Source of the DNA: Candidatus Gastranaerophilales bacterium
Lineage (GTDB): Bacteria; Cyanobacteriota; Vampirovibrionia; Gastranaerophilales; Gastranaerophilaceae
Reading direction: 5' to 3'
Assembly: GCA_944324865.1 (NCBI GenBank)
Contig: CALUXW010000003.1
Coordinates: forward strand, 29,500 to 93,499
Length of the DNA: 64,000 nucleotides
A model generated the notes under the pieces. The model was not told where the DNA came from, ran no database searches, and was given only the letters and a program-made list of their open reading frames with translations. Made by a program: the position numbers and the translations under genes. Shown in pieces: positions 26,858 through 36,319 of this stretch; the first letter of the stretch is position 1, and each line of letters opens with the position of its first letter.

Positions 26858-28385
26858 CTTTAAACCAAGGTTTGTTAAGTTTATTTACCATTTTATATTT
26901 TTTGCAATATTCAATTAAATCTTGTTTAATTTCAGGTAATAATATAAATATTGCAATCAGGTTTGGTGCGGCCATTGCAAGCATAGTTGAATCAGTAAAA
27001 TCTATTACGCTTTGCAAATTCATCGAAGAGCCTATTACGATAAAAACACAAAACATTATCTGATATACTTTAGTACGCTTAAAGCCTTCTCCAAACATAT
27101 AATTCCAAGCTTTTTGACCATAATAAGCCCAACTGATTATTGTTGAAATTGCAAAAAGAATAATTACTATTGCAAGAACATACGGGAAGAAAGAAAAGGC
27201 TCCGGCAAAAGCAGCTGAAGTTAGCTGCACCCCTGTTATTCCTTCTTGATAGTTTAAGTACTCACCCGTTATTATTATTACAAAAGCAGTCAGAGAACAA
27301 ATTATAACGGTATCTAAAAAAGGCTCCATCAATGACACAAAACCTTGCGAAATTGGTTCATTTGTTTTAACAGCTGCATATGCTATTGGTGCGGAACCCG
27401 AACCAGCTTCATTTGACTGAACAGAACGTCTAAAACCTATTATAATAGTACCTATAACCCCACCAACAACGGATTGGGGCATAAATGCTTCTTTAAATAT
27501 AGTAAAAATAGCACTTGGCACATGCTGAAAATTAATAAGAATAATTGCAATTGCAGCAAGAAGGTAAATTCCACACATAATTGGAACAACTTTAGATGTA
27601 ACATTAGCTATTGACTTTATTCCGCCAACAATAATTAGTCCGACAACCGTGGCAACGATAAGTCCAAAAACCCAACTATGAGAAGCAAAAAAACTATTTT
27701 GACCTCCTGTTATATTAATCATCTGCTGTGTTGCTTGATTAATTTGCAACATATTCCCACCACCCAGAGCTCCAGGGACACACATAAGTGCAAATATAAG
27801 CGCAAGTGGCTGCCCTAACCATCTTAGCCCTTTTCTAGTTAATCCATGTGCAATATAAAACATAGGACCACCAGATACAGAACCGTCTGCATTAAATCTT
27901 CTATACTTAACAGCAAGTGTGCATTCCAAAAACTTTGATGCCATCCCGCAAATCGCACCAAATGCCATCCAAAACATTGCACCAGGACCGCCTATTGAAA
28001 TTGCAATTGCAACTCCCGCAATATTTCCAAGACCAACAGTACCCGAAAGAGCTGTTGCAAATGCACCCATAGAACTCACTTCACCATCACGATCATTATC
28101 ATGATCTTTATGGTATTTTCCAAAAAGTTGTTTTAGAGAATGTTTAAAACCCCAAATACCAATGAATCTAAGATAAAAAGTAAAAAATATGCTAGATAGT
28201 ATTAAGAACAATATAATAATAGGAACACTTGTGCCGGCGATTTTTACAGACACAAAAATAATATTTGAAAAAGCATCCGAAAAAGGTGCAAAATACTTAT
28301 CAATGCATTCGCTAACTCCTATTGCATGTGCACTTTGGGGAGCAAAAAATAATGTTGTTAACAATAAAAATAATCGACTGTACAT
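26841..28385 (-). CDS. Alanine/glycine:cation symporter (AGCS family)
   Basis: Sodium-coupled amino acid transporter, 514 aa with about 11 hydrophobic segments. The family stretch ATALSGTVGLGNIAGVAIAI and FRRSVQSNEAGSGSAPIAYA, the substrate and ion site regions, are well conserved. The N-terminus (MYSR then hydrophobic to AHA at 21) looks like a cleavable signal peptide ahead of the first true transmembrane helix, which is less common. Overlaps bioF by 17 bp. Supplying alanine to BioF, whose amino acid substrate is alanine, is an attractive inference for the pairing. Confidence 0.92.
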   Translation of the reverse strand: MYSRLFLLLTTLFFAPQSAHAIGVSECIDKYFAPFSDAFSNIIFVSVKIAGTSVPIIILFLILSSIFFTFYLRFIGIWGFKHSLKQLFGKYHKDHDNDRDGEVSSMGAFATALSGTVGLGNIAGVAIAISIGGPGAMFWMAFGAICGMASKFLECTLAVKYRRFNADGSVSGGPMFYIAHGLTRKGLRWLGQPLALIFALMCVPGALGGGNMLQINQATQQMINITGGQNSFFASHSWVFGLIVATVVGLIIVGGIKSIANVTSKVVPIMCGIYLLAAIAIILINFQHVPSAIFTIFKEAFMPQSVVGGVIGTIIIGFRRSVQSNEAGSGSAPIAYAAVKTNEPISQGFVSLMEPFLDTVIICSLTAFVIIITGEYLNYQEGITGVQLTSAAFAGAFSFFPYVLAIVIILFAISTIISWAYYGQKAWNYMFGEGFKRTKVYQIMFCVFIVIGSSMNLQSVIDFTDSTMLAMAAPNLIAIFILLPEIKQDLIEYCKKYKMVNKLNKPWFKDEKAV

Positions 28386-28431
28386 TTAAACTACTCTCTA
28401 CTTATAAAAAAGACCTTGTCTATAATTACAC

Positions 28432-28461
28432 AAAAAAGGCTCAATGACAAATCATTGAACC
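28432..28461 (-). terminator. Terminator of the LysM gene
   Basis: GGCTCAATGA (28438-28447) pairs with TCATTGAACC (28452-28461), one G-U pair, loop CAAA. Read on the minus strand it is followed by six T residues (28432-28437). Confidence 0.88.
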
Positions 28462-28490
28462 AATTTTGTTACATAAATTTAAAAGTCTGT

Positions 28491-29057
28491 TTATCTTTGA
28501 GCTTCTACAGGTATTAAAATAACCTGCCCTATCTGCAAAGTAGAAGGATTTGTTATATTATTAAGCTTTTGAATTGCATCAATTTTTTCAACATCATATT
28601 TTCCGTAAAATCTGTATGCAATTTTATCTAATGTATCGCCACTTTTTACTTCATATTTTTCTTCACTTAAGGACTGATTTTGAGTTGCAACAGGTTGATT
28701 ATCTGCTCCGATAACTGCAACATTTGTCTTTGGAGCTTGTTGTACTATTATCTCTTCAGTTTTTTGTGTACCAATCGAATTTGAAAAACCTGCAATTAGA
28801 GAAATTAAGCCCATAAATAAACATCCGCACACAAAACCAATTAGAAGGTAAACACCTGGAGCCTTTTGCTTTGTTACCCTTGTATCAGCATTTGTTTTTC
28901 CGACACTTCTCCAAAGTACATCAAGTTCTGGGGTCTTAGCAATAGGTTTTGTATATCTCAAATATTCGCTTTTATCCAAATTAAAAGCACGAGAACTTTC
29001 CAAAGCGGACATATTTTCTCGCGATAAACCTGCTCTATGTAACGTTGAACTTTTCAT
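28491..29057 (-). CDS. Single-pass LysM protein
   Basis: 188 aa. A positively charged cytoplasmic N-terminus of about 67 residues, one transmembrane helix (68-92), a short linker rich in Q and T, and a C-terminal LysM domain (134-184: YEVKSGDTLDKIAYRFYG ... LQIGQVILIPV). LysM domains bind N-acetylglucosamine in peptidoglycan, so this is likely an inner-membrane protein touching the wall. GAGG site precedes the ATG. Lies 86 bp downstream of the XRE-type regulator in the same direction and may share its transcript. Confidence 0.85.
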   Translation of the reverse strand: MKSSTLHRAGLSRENMSALESSRAFNLDKSEYLRYTKPIAKTPELDVLWRSVGKTNADTRVTKQKAPGVYLLIGFVCGCLFMGLISLIAGFSNSIGTQKTEEIIVQQAPKTNVAVIGADNQPVATQNQSLSEEKYEVKSGDTLDKIAYRFYGKYDVEKIDAIQKLNNITNPSTLQIGQVILIPVEAQR

Positions 29058-29143
29058 AAGACCTCTTATTCGTTAACAATTGCATGTTATTGGAAAAGTA
29101 GTCTTGAAGTCAAGATTGTAACAAATACAACATTAAGAAAAGT

Positions 29144-29722
29144 TTACATTTGCCCAGGATTTTTTAAATATTTTTTTGCCCCTTCAAACATAGAATCCAA
29201 GAGTTTTTTATTCTTTTCAATATTAAATCCACCTTCTTTCAAAAATTCAGTCATTCTTCTTTGCCAAAGCTCATAAAGTTCTTCGTCACTAAGATTGAGG
29301 GCATCTGATATGTTTTTAAGTTCACAAAAATCAATCTGTATAGGTTTGGCACCTCGCAATATGTCCACCAAATTAAGACGTTTTTTTCTTTCAAACATCT
29401 TTAAAAACTCAACTGTGGAGAGGTTATTATGTTTTATTGCATCTTTTAAAAATTCAAGATTTTCATTGTAAGCAGGAGGATCTTGAGAAATTTGATACTC
29501 AATAAATTCCTCTGGTCTTATGTCCATAACTGTTGCGATACGTTCAAGTGTTGTCGCACGAGATGAAAATGGAATTGTTTCATCAATTAAATTATAAACA
29601 TAAGACAGTGTAACACCAATCATTTGTGCAAAATCTTTTTTGTGTATATTATTACTCTCAAGAAATTTTGCAACTTTTTGTGAACTTTTTTCATTAATAA
29701 TAGGTTTATTTTTCATTGACAT
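29144..29722 (-). CDS. XRE-type helix-turn-helix regulator
   Basis: 192 aa. N-terminal helix-turn-helix (about 14-78) of the Cro/CI type: KKDFAQMIGVTLSYVYNLI and the TTLERIATVMDIRPEEF helix. Residues 95-160 (STVEFLKMFERKKRLNLVDI ... LKNISDALNLSDEELYELW) have the same helical pattern, so it may be a tandem-XRE protein. GGAG 7 nt before the ATG fixes the start. Target genes unknown; the LysM gene follows. Confidence 0.8.
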   Translation of the reverse strand: MSMKNKPIINEKSSQKVAKFLESNNIHKKDFAQMIGVTLSYVYNLIDETIPFSSRATTLERIATVMDIRPEEFIEYQISQDPPAYNENLEFLKDAIKHNNLSTVEFLKMFERKKRLNLVDILRGAKPIQIDFCELKNISDALNLSDEELYELWQRRMTEFLKEGGFNIEKNKKLLDSMFEGAKKYLKNPGQM

Positions 29723-29826
29723 AATTCAACTCCGTCTAATATGATATTTTACAGATAACCCTAAAAATCTTTTTTTTAATTAGCAAAAAGAGTACACATA
29801 AGGGTAAATATAAAGAAAGGTAAAAA

Positions 29827-30381
29827 ATGAAAGCCATAATAGGTTTAGGTAACCCTGAAATAAAATATATAAAAACACGCCATAATATTGGTTTTATGCT
29901 TTTAGATAAACTTCTTAATAAAAATAATGTAACCTTATGTGAAAAATTTCAGTCTTTTTTTGGAAAAAAAGATGATGTATTATATCTTCTTCCAAAAACC
30001 TACATGAACCTTTCAGGACGTGCGGTTGTTGAGCTTATGAACTTCTACAAGTTAAACATAAAAGACATTATAGTAATTTGTGATGACACGACACTTGAGC
30101 TTGGTACATTAAGATTTAGAAAAGACGGTTCGCACGGTGGGCATAACGGACTAAAATCAATTATAAATCTTGTCGGCTCATCTGATTTCGACAGACTAAA
30201 AATAGGCATAGGACCAATACCGGATAATATACCTATTGAAAATTTTGTTTTGGGAAATTTCACAAAAGACGAAGAAGAAAAACTTAATAAAACGCTTGAA
30301 GTTGCAAGAAATGCCATTGAAGAGTACTTAAGGACAGATATTCAAACCGTTCAAAATAAGTTTAATAAAAAACATTTTTAA
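29827..30381 (+). CDS. pth: Peptidyl-tRNA hydrolase
   Basis: Releases peptides from drop-off peptidyl-tRNA; 184 aa, normal length. GLGNPEIKYIKTRHNIGF with catalytic H19, KTYMNLSG with the substrate-binding Asn, DDTTLELGTLRFRKDGSHGG with the conserved Asp, and GHNGLKSI are all present. AAAGG before the ATG. Followed 38 bp later by a secreted protein gene with its own promoter. Confidence 0.97.
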   Translation: MKAIIGLGNPEIKYIKTRHNIGFMLLDKLLNKNNVTLCEKFQSFFGKKDDVLYLLPKTYMNLSGRAVVELMNFYKLNIKDIIVICDDTTLELGTLRFRKDGSHGGHNGLKSIINLVGSSDFDRLKIGIGPIPDNIPIENFVLGNFTKDEEEKLNKTLEVARNAIEEYLRTDIQTVQNKFNKKHF

Positions 30382-30384
30382 GCT

Positions 30385-30412
30385 TTGTCTTTTTTCTATA
30401 AAAAAGTATAAT
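30385..30412 (+). promoter_or_regulatory. Promoter of the first secreted-protein gene
   Basis: TTGTCT (30385-30390), 16-bp spacer, TATAAT (30407-30412), which ends 7 nt before the ATG at 30420. No Shine-Dalgarno site, so a leaderless or nearly leaderless mRNA is predicted. Confidence 0.6.
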
Positions 30413-30419
30413 CTATTAT

Positions 30420-31145
30420 ATGAAAAAGATTCTACCAATATTTTTTATTTTAATTACATTTAATTGTCATTGTGTTTTCTGTGCAGACGAAAGTACTATA
30501 ATTAGTCCCGATGGAACATATAATCAGCAAAAAAAAGAAACTATCATTGATAAAATAACGAATATTTTTAAAAAGAAGAAAAAACCTGCTACAGACGTAC
30601 AAACCAAGGGATATTACGGTACACTTCCAAACATTAACGGTGACTTTGAATATAAAAGAGAAAGAAGTGAAACATTACCTCAAAAACAATACAGTGAAAA
30701 AGATTTAAAAGATGGACTTTTATTAGATGCGCCTCTAAATGATCCGTTGTTTTTAGATGTAATAATTAAAAAAGAAAAAACATCAAACTATGTCAACGAT
30801 TTAATGAAAATAAAAGAGACTCTTGAGAAATTAAAAGACTGTATAAATAACAACTCATCAATTCAATTTTTCAATGCAAATGTTAATGTATTAGATTTAC
30901 AAACAACAAACCTTGAAAAAAAATATCAATATACTCAATATGCACAAACCAATAGCTATTACGCCATAAGGCATGTTAATTACAGTGCAAAAATTTTAGG
31001 TAATTTAAAATTTGATGCTAACTTTTATTCGAGATACATGCCTGTTCAAGACAGTGTCTATGCCCCAAGTAATTTAAAACAACAATCTGAAGCTCTTTTA
31101 GATGAAATAAACAAAACAATATTCGAGATAGGTAATGCCCGCTAG
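30420..31145 (+). CDS. Secreted protein of unknown function
   Basis: 241 aa with a signal peptide (KK start, hydrophobic 4-19, likely cleavage after VFCA at 22). Mature part: Lys-rich segment (ITNIFKKKKKP), a short GYYGTLPNI turn, then predicted helices; no transmembrane segment or known domain. It is followed by a second gene of the same style 38 bp downstream, suggesting a small secreted-protein locus in front of comEC. Confidence 0.7.
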   Translation: MKKILPIFFILITFNCHCVFCADESTIISPDGTYNQQKKETIIDKITNIFKKKKKPATDVQTKGYYGTLPNINGDFEYKRERSETLPQKQYSEKDLKDGLLLDAPLNDPLFLDVIIKKEKTSNYVNDLMKIKETLEKLKDCINNNSSIQFFNANVNVLDLQTTNLEKKYQYTQYAQTNSYYAIRHVNYSAKILGNLKFDANFYSRYMPVQDSVYAPSNLKQQSEALLDEINKTIFEIGNAR

Positions 31146-31183
31146 GATGATGAAAAAAAAATTTTTCGTCATATTCTCGAAGT

Positions 31184-32047
31184 ATGAAAAAAATAATTTT
31201 ATGTTTAACAATTTTATTTTCAATACAATGCGCACATTGCGAAATTGTCATTGAAAATTTACCTGAAGTTAAGTACAGAAATCCTGACGGAACAGAATTT
31301 GTACCAGACAGCACAAATTACCCCAAAATAAGCGAAATTGAAAAACTTACATTTAACAGAACCTTTGAAGAAGAACCTATTGAGATAAGATTAAGTAGGC
31401 TCGAGAGTAGACTCTATAAAAAAGATTACTCAACCCTTTCCTTAGCACAAAGGGTTGAGGCTATAGAAAACACGCTGGACGAAAAAAGCATAAATAAAAA
31501 GGATAAAAATACGCTCAGTTCATTAGAGAAAAAAATATTTAATAAGACATATGAAAATGAAAGTACACAAAACCGAATTCAACGACTTGAAAAATCTGTT
31601 TTAGGTGCAAATCAAAGTGGAAATTTAACATCAAGGATTGAAACACTAAAAGTCGCCAGCTCTAGTCTTGAAAATCAGTCAAAGCAACTTGCACAAATGC
31701 CTTATCAAAATTTCCAAAACGACCCTTATAAAATGCAAGGCGGCTTTAAAAATGCAATAAAAAATGCTTTTAGTGCATTTTCACAAGGAAACATAACAGG
31801 TTTTTCACCAGGAGTAAATACTTTCCCGGCATATCAGCCATACAGTGCAAATAATATGTACAACGGCGTATACCAACCATATCAAAATCAAGGACAAAAT
31901 TTCTATTATCCAACACAGCAAAATAATACATATTATCGTGATATATTTAAGGACAACAGTGGAGATGAAATGTACTACACTGATGGCCAATACTATAAAG
32001 ATTTAAAATCAACGTCCGGCGGTATGGGTGTAACAATAATTAATTAA
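31184..32047 (+). CDS. Secreted coiled-coil repeat protein with Q/N/Y-rich tail
   Basis: 287 aa, signal peptide ending near QCAHC (residue 19). The mature N-terminal part has two good copies of L-[E/T]-x-x-[I/T]-F-N-[K/R]-T-[F/Y]-E-x-E ... R-L-x-R-L-E (about 46-70 and 107-133) with a degenerate one between, suggesting a helical repeat. The C-terminal 80 residues are rich in Q, N, Y and P (YQPYQNQGQNFYYP), low in complexity and probably unstructured. TATTCT ends 6 nt before the ATG and no Shine-Dalgarno site is seen. Function unknown; surface or envelope location inferred. Confidence 0.7.
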   Translation: MKKIILCLTILFSIQCAHCEIVIENLPEVKYRNPDGTEFVPDSTNYPKISEIEKLTFNRTFEEEPIEIRLSRLESRLYKKDYSTLSLAQRVEAIENTLDEKSINKKDKNTLSSLEKKIFNKTYENESTQNRIQRLEKSVLGANQSGNLTSRIETLKVASSSLENQSKQLAQMPYQNFQNDPYKMQGGFKNAIKNAFSAFSQGNITGFSPGVNTFPAYQPYSANNMYNGVYQPYQNQGQNFYYPTQQNNTYYRDIFKDNSGDEMYYTDGQYYKDLKSTSGGMGVTIIN

Positions 32048-32089
32048 TTTGTTTTAAATTTAAATTATAATTAAAATGGTTTTAGGAAA

Positions 32090-34561
32090 ATGAATCTTAA
32101 AACCGTTTTAATTGTTTTAATTTCATTATTTTATGTTTTTGGAATATGTGCACAATTATATGATTGTGTGGAAGTTTATGCTGCGCTATGCACATTCAGC
32201 ATAATAATTATAATCTTTTCGAATGTTATAAGACCAAAATATTCTATTTTAATCTTTCTTGCATTTTGCTTAGGATTCTATAATACGGATTTTCAAGTAA
32301 AAGATTACGATTCAATATACAATGAACGGCTAAACGATATTGTGGCGCAAGGAACAGTACGCTCTATTTTGCAAATATCTAAAGAAGGCACACGCGCAAA
32401 ATTTTATTTTAATATCAACAAAATAAACTTTAAAGGAAAAAACTACAGCCTAAATAACACTACAACACTGGTTGTTATAAACGATATGGAAAAAAGATTT
32501 AATAAAATTCAAATAGGAGATACAATAAGTATTTGTGGAAATATAAGACCACCAAAAAGTGCAACAAATCCATCTCAATTTGATTACGCAAAATATTTAA
32601 AGTACAAAGACACATTTTCAATACTGTATTCAGAAGACGAAAATTTTAAAGTTTTGAAAAAGGCAGATAAATACGCAAATCCCGAAGAATTTTATTTATA
32701 TCTAGCACAAAAAACAGATACCATTAGAAATAAAATCACCAATGTTCATGCAAAATACATAAAAAGTCCGCAACTTGAAATTTTAGGTGGCATTGTTTTT
32801 GGCAATGAGGCAATAAACCCACCTGATGAAATAAAACAAAGTTTTATTAACTCCGGACTTTTGCATCTGCTTGCTGCGAGCGGTTTGAATGTTGCCCTAA
32901 TTTTTGGAATTTGGTGGTTTTTAGCACAAAATATTTTAAAGCTCCCATATATTATTTCAATATGGCTTGGTGCATTTTTCATAATTCTATACACATTTAC
33001 TACGGGTTTTCCGCCACCTGTGCTAAGAGCATCGATTATGCTTTTATTTGTTTTATTTGGCAAACTGATAGACAGAGAAGTAAAACCTATTGCACTAATA
33101 TTCTTTGTAGGCTTTATAATGTTAATTTTTAACCCAAAAATGTTCTGTGATGTAGGATTTCAGTTGTCTTTTATTGTAACCATAGGATTAATGATAACAA
33201 TAGAACCTATTTGCGAAAAACTAAACAACAAAAATAAAGAGTACATTTACAAAATTAAACATTTTCCAAAATTTATAAAGATTATTCTGATGAGTTTTTC
33301 GCCAAAATTTCTTTTAGCCGCATTTCTTGTACCACTTTGTGCACAACTTTATGTTGCACCACTTCAAATGTATTATTTTAATACATTTACTCCATGGAGC
33401 TTAATTGCAAACCTTTGTGTAATACCTTTTATTGGTGCAGTAAGTTTTTTGGGCTTTATAAGCTCAATATTTAGCACAATACCCTATCTTCAAGATAAAG
33501 TTATCTTTATTTTTGACATTATAATCAATCCTTTTCTTGTTTTACTTGTAAAAATTTCCCAATTCTTTTCTACCCTTAAATACTCAATTATCACAACGCC
33601 ATCCCCGAACGTATTTCAAATAATTTTATTTTGGAGTATTCTAATTCTTTTTGTGCAAAATATAAAAGAGAATTTTAAAAATAAAAATATTTTTATACTT
33701 TTTTGTACAATTATTTTAATCTTTTTTGCAACTTTTATAAAAATACCATCGAAAAATTTTGAAATAATAATATTTGATGTAGGAAACGCAGATAGTGCAT
33801 TAATAAAAACTCCAAACAATAAATATATTATGATAGATACAGCAATGGCACCATACAGAGGGGTATCAAACGCAAAAACAATAATTGAAGAATATTTAAA
33901 AGATAAAAATATAAAAGAGATAGAACTGCTTATTATAACACACTTTGATGCAGACCATTGTGGTGGTGCAAAAGATATTTTAAACGATTTAAAGGTTAGG
34001 ACAGTTTATTTACAAAACATAAATCCGCATCAAAGCAAAGGAATAGAAATTATAAATATACTGAAAAACAAACATATCAAATATTATGCTGCAAAAAATA
34101 ATGAAATAATATATAAAGAAAAGAACTTTAGTATAAAAACACTCAGTGCAAAAATTCCAGGCGATACAGATAAGACAGATAATGAAAATTCCATTGTAAC
34201 ACTTATAAACTCTAATTCAACGAGTGCACTATTTATGGGAGATGCTGGAGTTTTAGGATATAACAAATATAAAGATAAAATTGGAAAAATTGATATTTTT
34301 AAAATCGGTCACCACGGAGCAACAAACTCAGTAAACAAGGAAATGTTAAATAACTTAAATCCTCGTTATACAATAATTTCTACAGGCTATAATATATACG
34401 GACATCCTTCGGCAGATACCATAGAATACTTAAAAGCAACAGATACAAAAACTTATACAACAAAAGACCTTGGTGCAATAAAAATATCAAATTGCAAGAA
34501 AGGTCTTTGTGAAATTAAAAACTATAAAACAAAAATTAAAGATTTTGTGCCACTTGATTAA
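32090..34561 (+). CDS. comEC: DNA uptake channel ComEC/Rec2
   Basis: Inner-membrane channel for single-stranded DNA during natural transformation; 823 aa. N-terminal helices and a DUF4131/OB-like region (about 25-195), the ComEC core with LLHLLAASGLNVAL and many transmembrane helices (about 230-545), and a C-terminal metallo-beta-lactamase domain with THFDADHCGG, whose H-x-D-x-D-H metal site is intact, and KIGHHGATNSV. TATAAT (32066-32071) and an AGGA site before the ATG. The end overlaps the convergent yebC-type gene by 26 bp. Presence implies competence; pilus genes are not here. Confidence 0.94.
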   Translation: MNLKTVLIVLISLFYVFGICAQLYDCVEVYAALCTFSIIIIIFSNVIRPKYSILIFLAFCLGFYNTDFQVKDYDSIYNERLNDIVAQGTVRSILQISKEGTRAKFYFNINKINFKGKNYSLNNTTTLVVINDMEKRFNKIQIGDTISICGNIRPPKSATNPSQFDYAKYLKYKDTFSILYSEDENFKVLKKADKYANPEEFYLYLAQKTDTIRNKITNVHAKYIKSPQLEILGGIVFGNEAINPPDEIKQSFINSGLLHLLAASGLNVALIFGIWWFLAQNILKLPYIISIWLGAFFIILYTFTTGFPPPVLRASIMLLFVLFGKLIDREVKPIALIFFVGFIMLIFNPKMFCDVGFQLSFIVTIGLMITIEPICEKLNNKNKEYIYKIKHFPKFIKIILMSFSPKFLLAAFLVPLCAQLYVAPLQMYYFNTFTPWSLIANLCVIPFIGAVSFLGFISSIFSTIPYLQDKVIFIFDIIINPFLVLLVKISQFFSTLKYSIITTPSPNVFQIILFWSILILFVQNIKENFKNKNIFILFCTIILIFFATFIKIPSKNFEIIIFDVGNADSALIKTPNNKYIMIDTAMAPYRGVSNAKTIIEEYLKDKNIKEIELLIITHFDADHCGGAKDILNDLKVRTVYLQNINPHQSKGIEIINILKNKHIKYYAAKNNEIIYKEKNFSIKTLSAKIPGDTDKTDNENSIVTLINSNSTSALFMGDAGVLGYNKYKDKIGKIDIFKIGHHGATNSVNKEMLNNLNPRYTIISTGYNIYGHPSADTIEYLKATDTKTYTTKDLGAIKISNCKKGLCEIKNYKTKIKDFVPLD

Positions 34562-35330
34562 TTAAATCTTCATCTGCTTCAAAATTAGAATATACATTTT
34601 GGACATCATCATGTTCTTCAAGTTTTTCAAGAAGCAACATAACTTTTCTTACTATTGCAGAATCTGTAATTTCGCAAGAGTTAGAAGGGATACGAGTTAA
34701 ATCAGAACTTTTTAATTTATAACCAAGCTTTTCAAGACCCTCTACAGTAGCCTGGAAACCTTCAACAGTAGTTATAATCTTATACACACCTTCTTCTTCA
34801 ACCACATCCTTAGGATCAAACTCCATACAATCTTCAAAAAGTTCGTCAAATGTAAACATTTTGACTTCTTCTTTAGATTTTTTATCCGGTTCTTTTGGAA
34901 TATCAATTAAAATTTCGCCGACAGGCTCAAATATCCAACCTACGCAACCTGTTTCACCAAGGTTCCCACCGAATTTTGTAAAATAACTTCTAATGTCTCC
35001 TGCTGTTCTGTTGCGGTTGTCTGTTGCAGCTTCAATAAATACTGCCACACCACCTGCGCCATATCCTTCATAAGTAATTTCTTCATAGTTTTCACTACTG
35101 CCACCACCTGCGCCTTTTTCGATTGCCCTTTTAATTGTATCATTAGGCAAACCTCCTGCTTTAGCTTTTTCAACCGCAGTTCTTAACCTAAAGTTACCGT
35201 TAATATCACCGCCGCCGATTTTTGCAGCAATTATAATTTCTCTTGAAAATTTAGCAAAACTAACACCTTTTGCAGCATCTGTTTTTGCTTTTTTATGTTT
35301 AATATTTGCCCACTTAGAATGTCCTGACAT
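34536..35330 (-). CDS. YebC/PmpR/TACO1-family protein
   Basis: 264 aa, close to the family norm of about 245-250. Signature N-terminus SGHSKWANIKHKKAKTDAAKG, then GGxxxxNxxLR-like GGGDINGNFRLRTAV and YEGYGAGGVAVFIEAATDNRNRT. Older work describes family members as transcriptional regulators; newer work places them on the ribosome in translation elongation. Which applies here is unknown. AAGGA site 6 nt before the ATG. Divergent from a TPR gene. Confidence 0.92.
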   Translation of the reverse strand: MSGHSKWANIKHKKAKTDAAKGVSFAKFSREIIIAAKIGGGDINGNFRLRTAVEKAKAGGLPNDTIKRAIEKGAGGGSSENYEEITYEGYGAGGVAVFIEAATDNRNRTAGDIRSYFTKFGGNLGETGCVGWIFEPVGEILIDIPKEPDKKSKEEVKMFTFDELFEDCMEFDPKDVVEEEGVYKIITTVEGFQATVEGLEKLGYKLKSSDLTRIPSNSCEITDSAIVRKVMLLLEKLEEHDDVQNVYSNFEADEDLINQVAQNL

Positions 35331-35372
35331 ACGATTTCCTTATTTTCTGTGTTTGCTATATAATTAAACCAT

Positions 35373-35834
35373 ATGAAAAACGAACTTTCAAGAATAGATT
35401 ACATAAGAGAATTAATAAATGATTGCAGATATGATGATGCATTTGAGGCATTAGAGATTGCACAGGAAAAAGAGCCCGAAAATTGGGAACTTTTCTACGA
35501 ATACGCACGTTTACAGTTTGAGCTGGGCGATTATTCAAGTGCGGTTGCAAATTATGAGGAACTTGTTGAACATCATAAAAGTGCAATAATTTTCTACAAC
35601 TTAGGCGAAGCCTATGAAGCCGACGGACAAACAGACAAGGCAATAGGGGCTTACCTAAAAGCCATAACAATTAATGAAAAATTTCCTTTTGCATACAAAA
35701 AGCTTGGCATGCTTTTTATGGCAAGAGGGGATATGGATGATGCAATAGAATATTTTGAAGACTATCTGAAATTAGACATAGCACAAGATGAAAAAGAACT
35801 TGTTAGTAATGTTTTAAAAAGGATAAGAAAATGA
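35373..35834 (+). CDS. TPR protein, coupled to glutaredoxin
   Basis: 153 aa consisting of about four tetratricopeptide repeats (DDAFEALEIAQEKEP, ENWELFYEYARLQFELGDYSS, AIIFYNLGEAYEADGQTDKAI, PFAYKKLGMLFMARGDMDDAI). Cytoplasmic scaffold; partner unknown. No Shine-Dalgarno site; TATAAT (35359-35364) ends 8 nt before the ATG. The stop overlaps the glutaredoxin start (ATGA), so both are translated together. Confidence 0.85.
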   Translation: MKNELSRIDYIRELINDCRYDDAFEALEIAQEKEPENWELFYEYARLQFELGDYSSAVANYEELVEHHKSAIIFYNLGEAYEADGQTDKAIGAYLKAITINEKFPFAYKKLGMLFMARGDMDDAIEYFEDYLKLDIAQDEKELVSNVLKRIRK

Positions 35835-36082
35835 ATGTAGAAATTTACACTGTTGACTACTGCCCATTTTGCAAAAAAGCAATAGCTTTTTTTGATGAAC
35901 ATAAAGTAAAATACAATCGCATAAGAATTGACGACAATGAAGAAAGCTGGAGAAAAAAACTTGGCGATATGTACAACATACAGGGCGACGTAACTGTTCC
36001 GCAGATTATAATCGACAACAAAAGAATTGGTGGATACACAGATCTGATTGCAGCATACGACAAAGGTGAAATTAAATTTTAA
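35831..36082 (+). CDS. grxC: Glutaredoxin
   Basis: 83-aa dithiol glutaredoxin of the GrxC class. Active site C11-P-F-C14 in YTVDYCPFC, cis-proline in DVTVPQIII and the glutathione-site GGYTDL all present. Slight variation in the active site (PF instead of PY) is common. Overlaps the upstream TPR gene by 4 bp. Confidence 0.93.
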   Translation: MNVEIYTVDYCPFCKKAIAFFDEHKVKYNRIRIDDNEESWRKKLGDMYNIQGDVTVPQIIIDNKRIGGYTDLIAAYDKGEIKF

Positions 36083-36162
36083 TTGTAAATCTTTGTAAAA
36101 AAAACTAAAGAGGGTAAGTTTTTTGCCGATATTTTAAGCATAGGATAAGGACAATTTATTTT

Positions 36163-36318
36163 ATGCTAAAAAAAATACAAAAACCTGCAAGCAACACTCT
36201 AAATTGTGTTGAGCTTATGCTAAAGGGTGCAAAAAAACGCAGAAAACTTGCCAACGCAGCGATAAACTCTCTTAATTCTCAACTTGGTTTTATGCCAAAC
36301 ATAAAAATAATAAAATAA
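36163..36318 (+). CDS. Small basic 51-residue protein
   Basis: No family recognised. ATG at 36163 with ATAAGG ending about 12 nt upstream, a loose spacing. Strongly basic: N-terminal MLKKIQKP, a middle GAKKRRKLANAAI helix, tail PNIKIIK. It fills the 236-bp gap between grxC and the convergent FtsB-like gene and its stop is adjacent to that gene's stop. Could be a nucleic-acid-binding microprotein or chance. Confidence 0.45.
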   Translation: MLKKIQKPASNTLNCVELMLKGAKKRRKLANAAINSLNSQLGFMPNIKIIK

Positions 36319-36319
36319 A

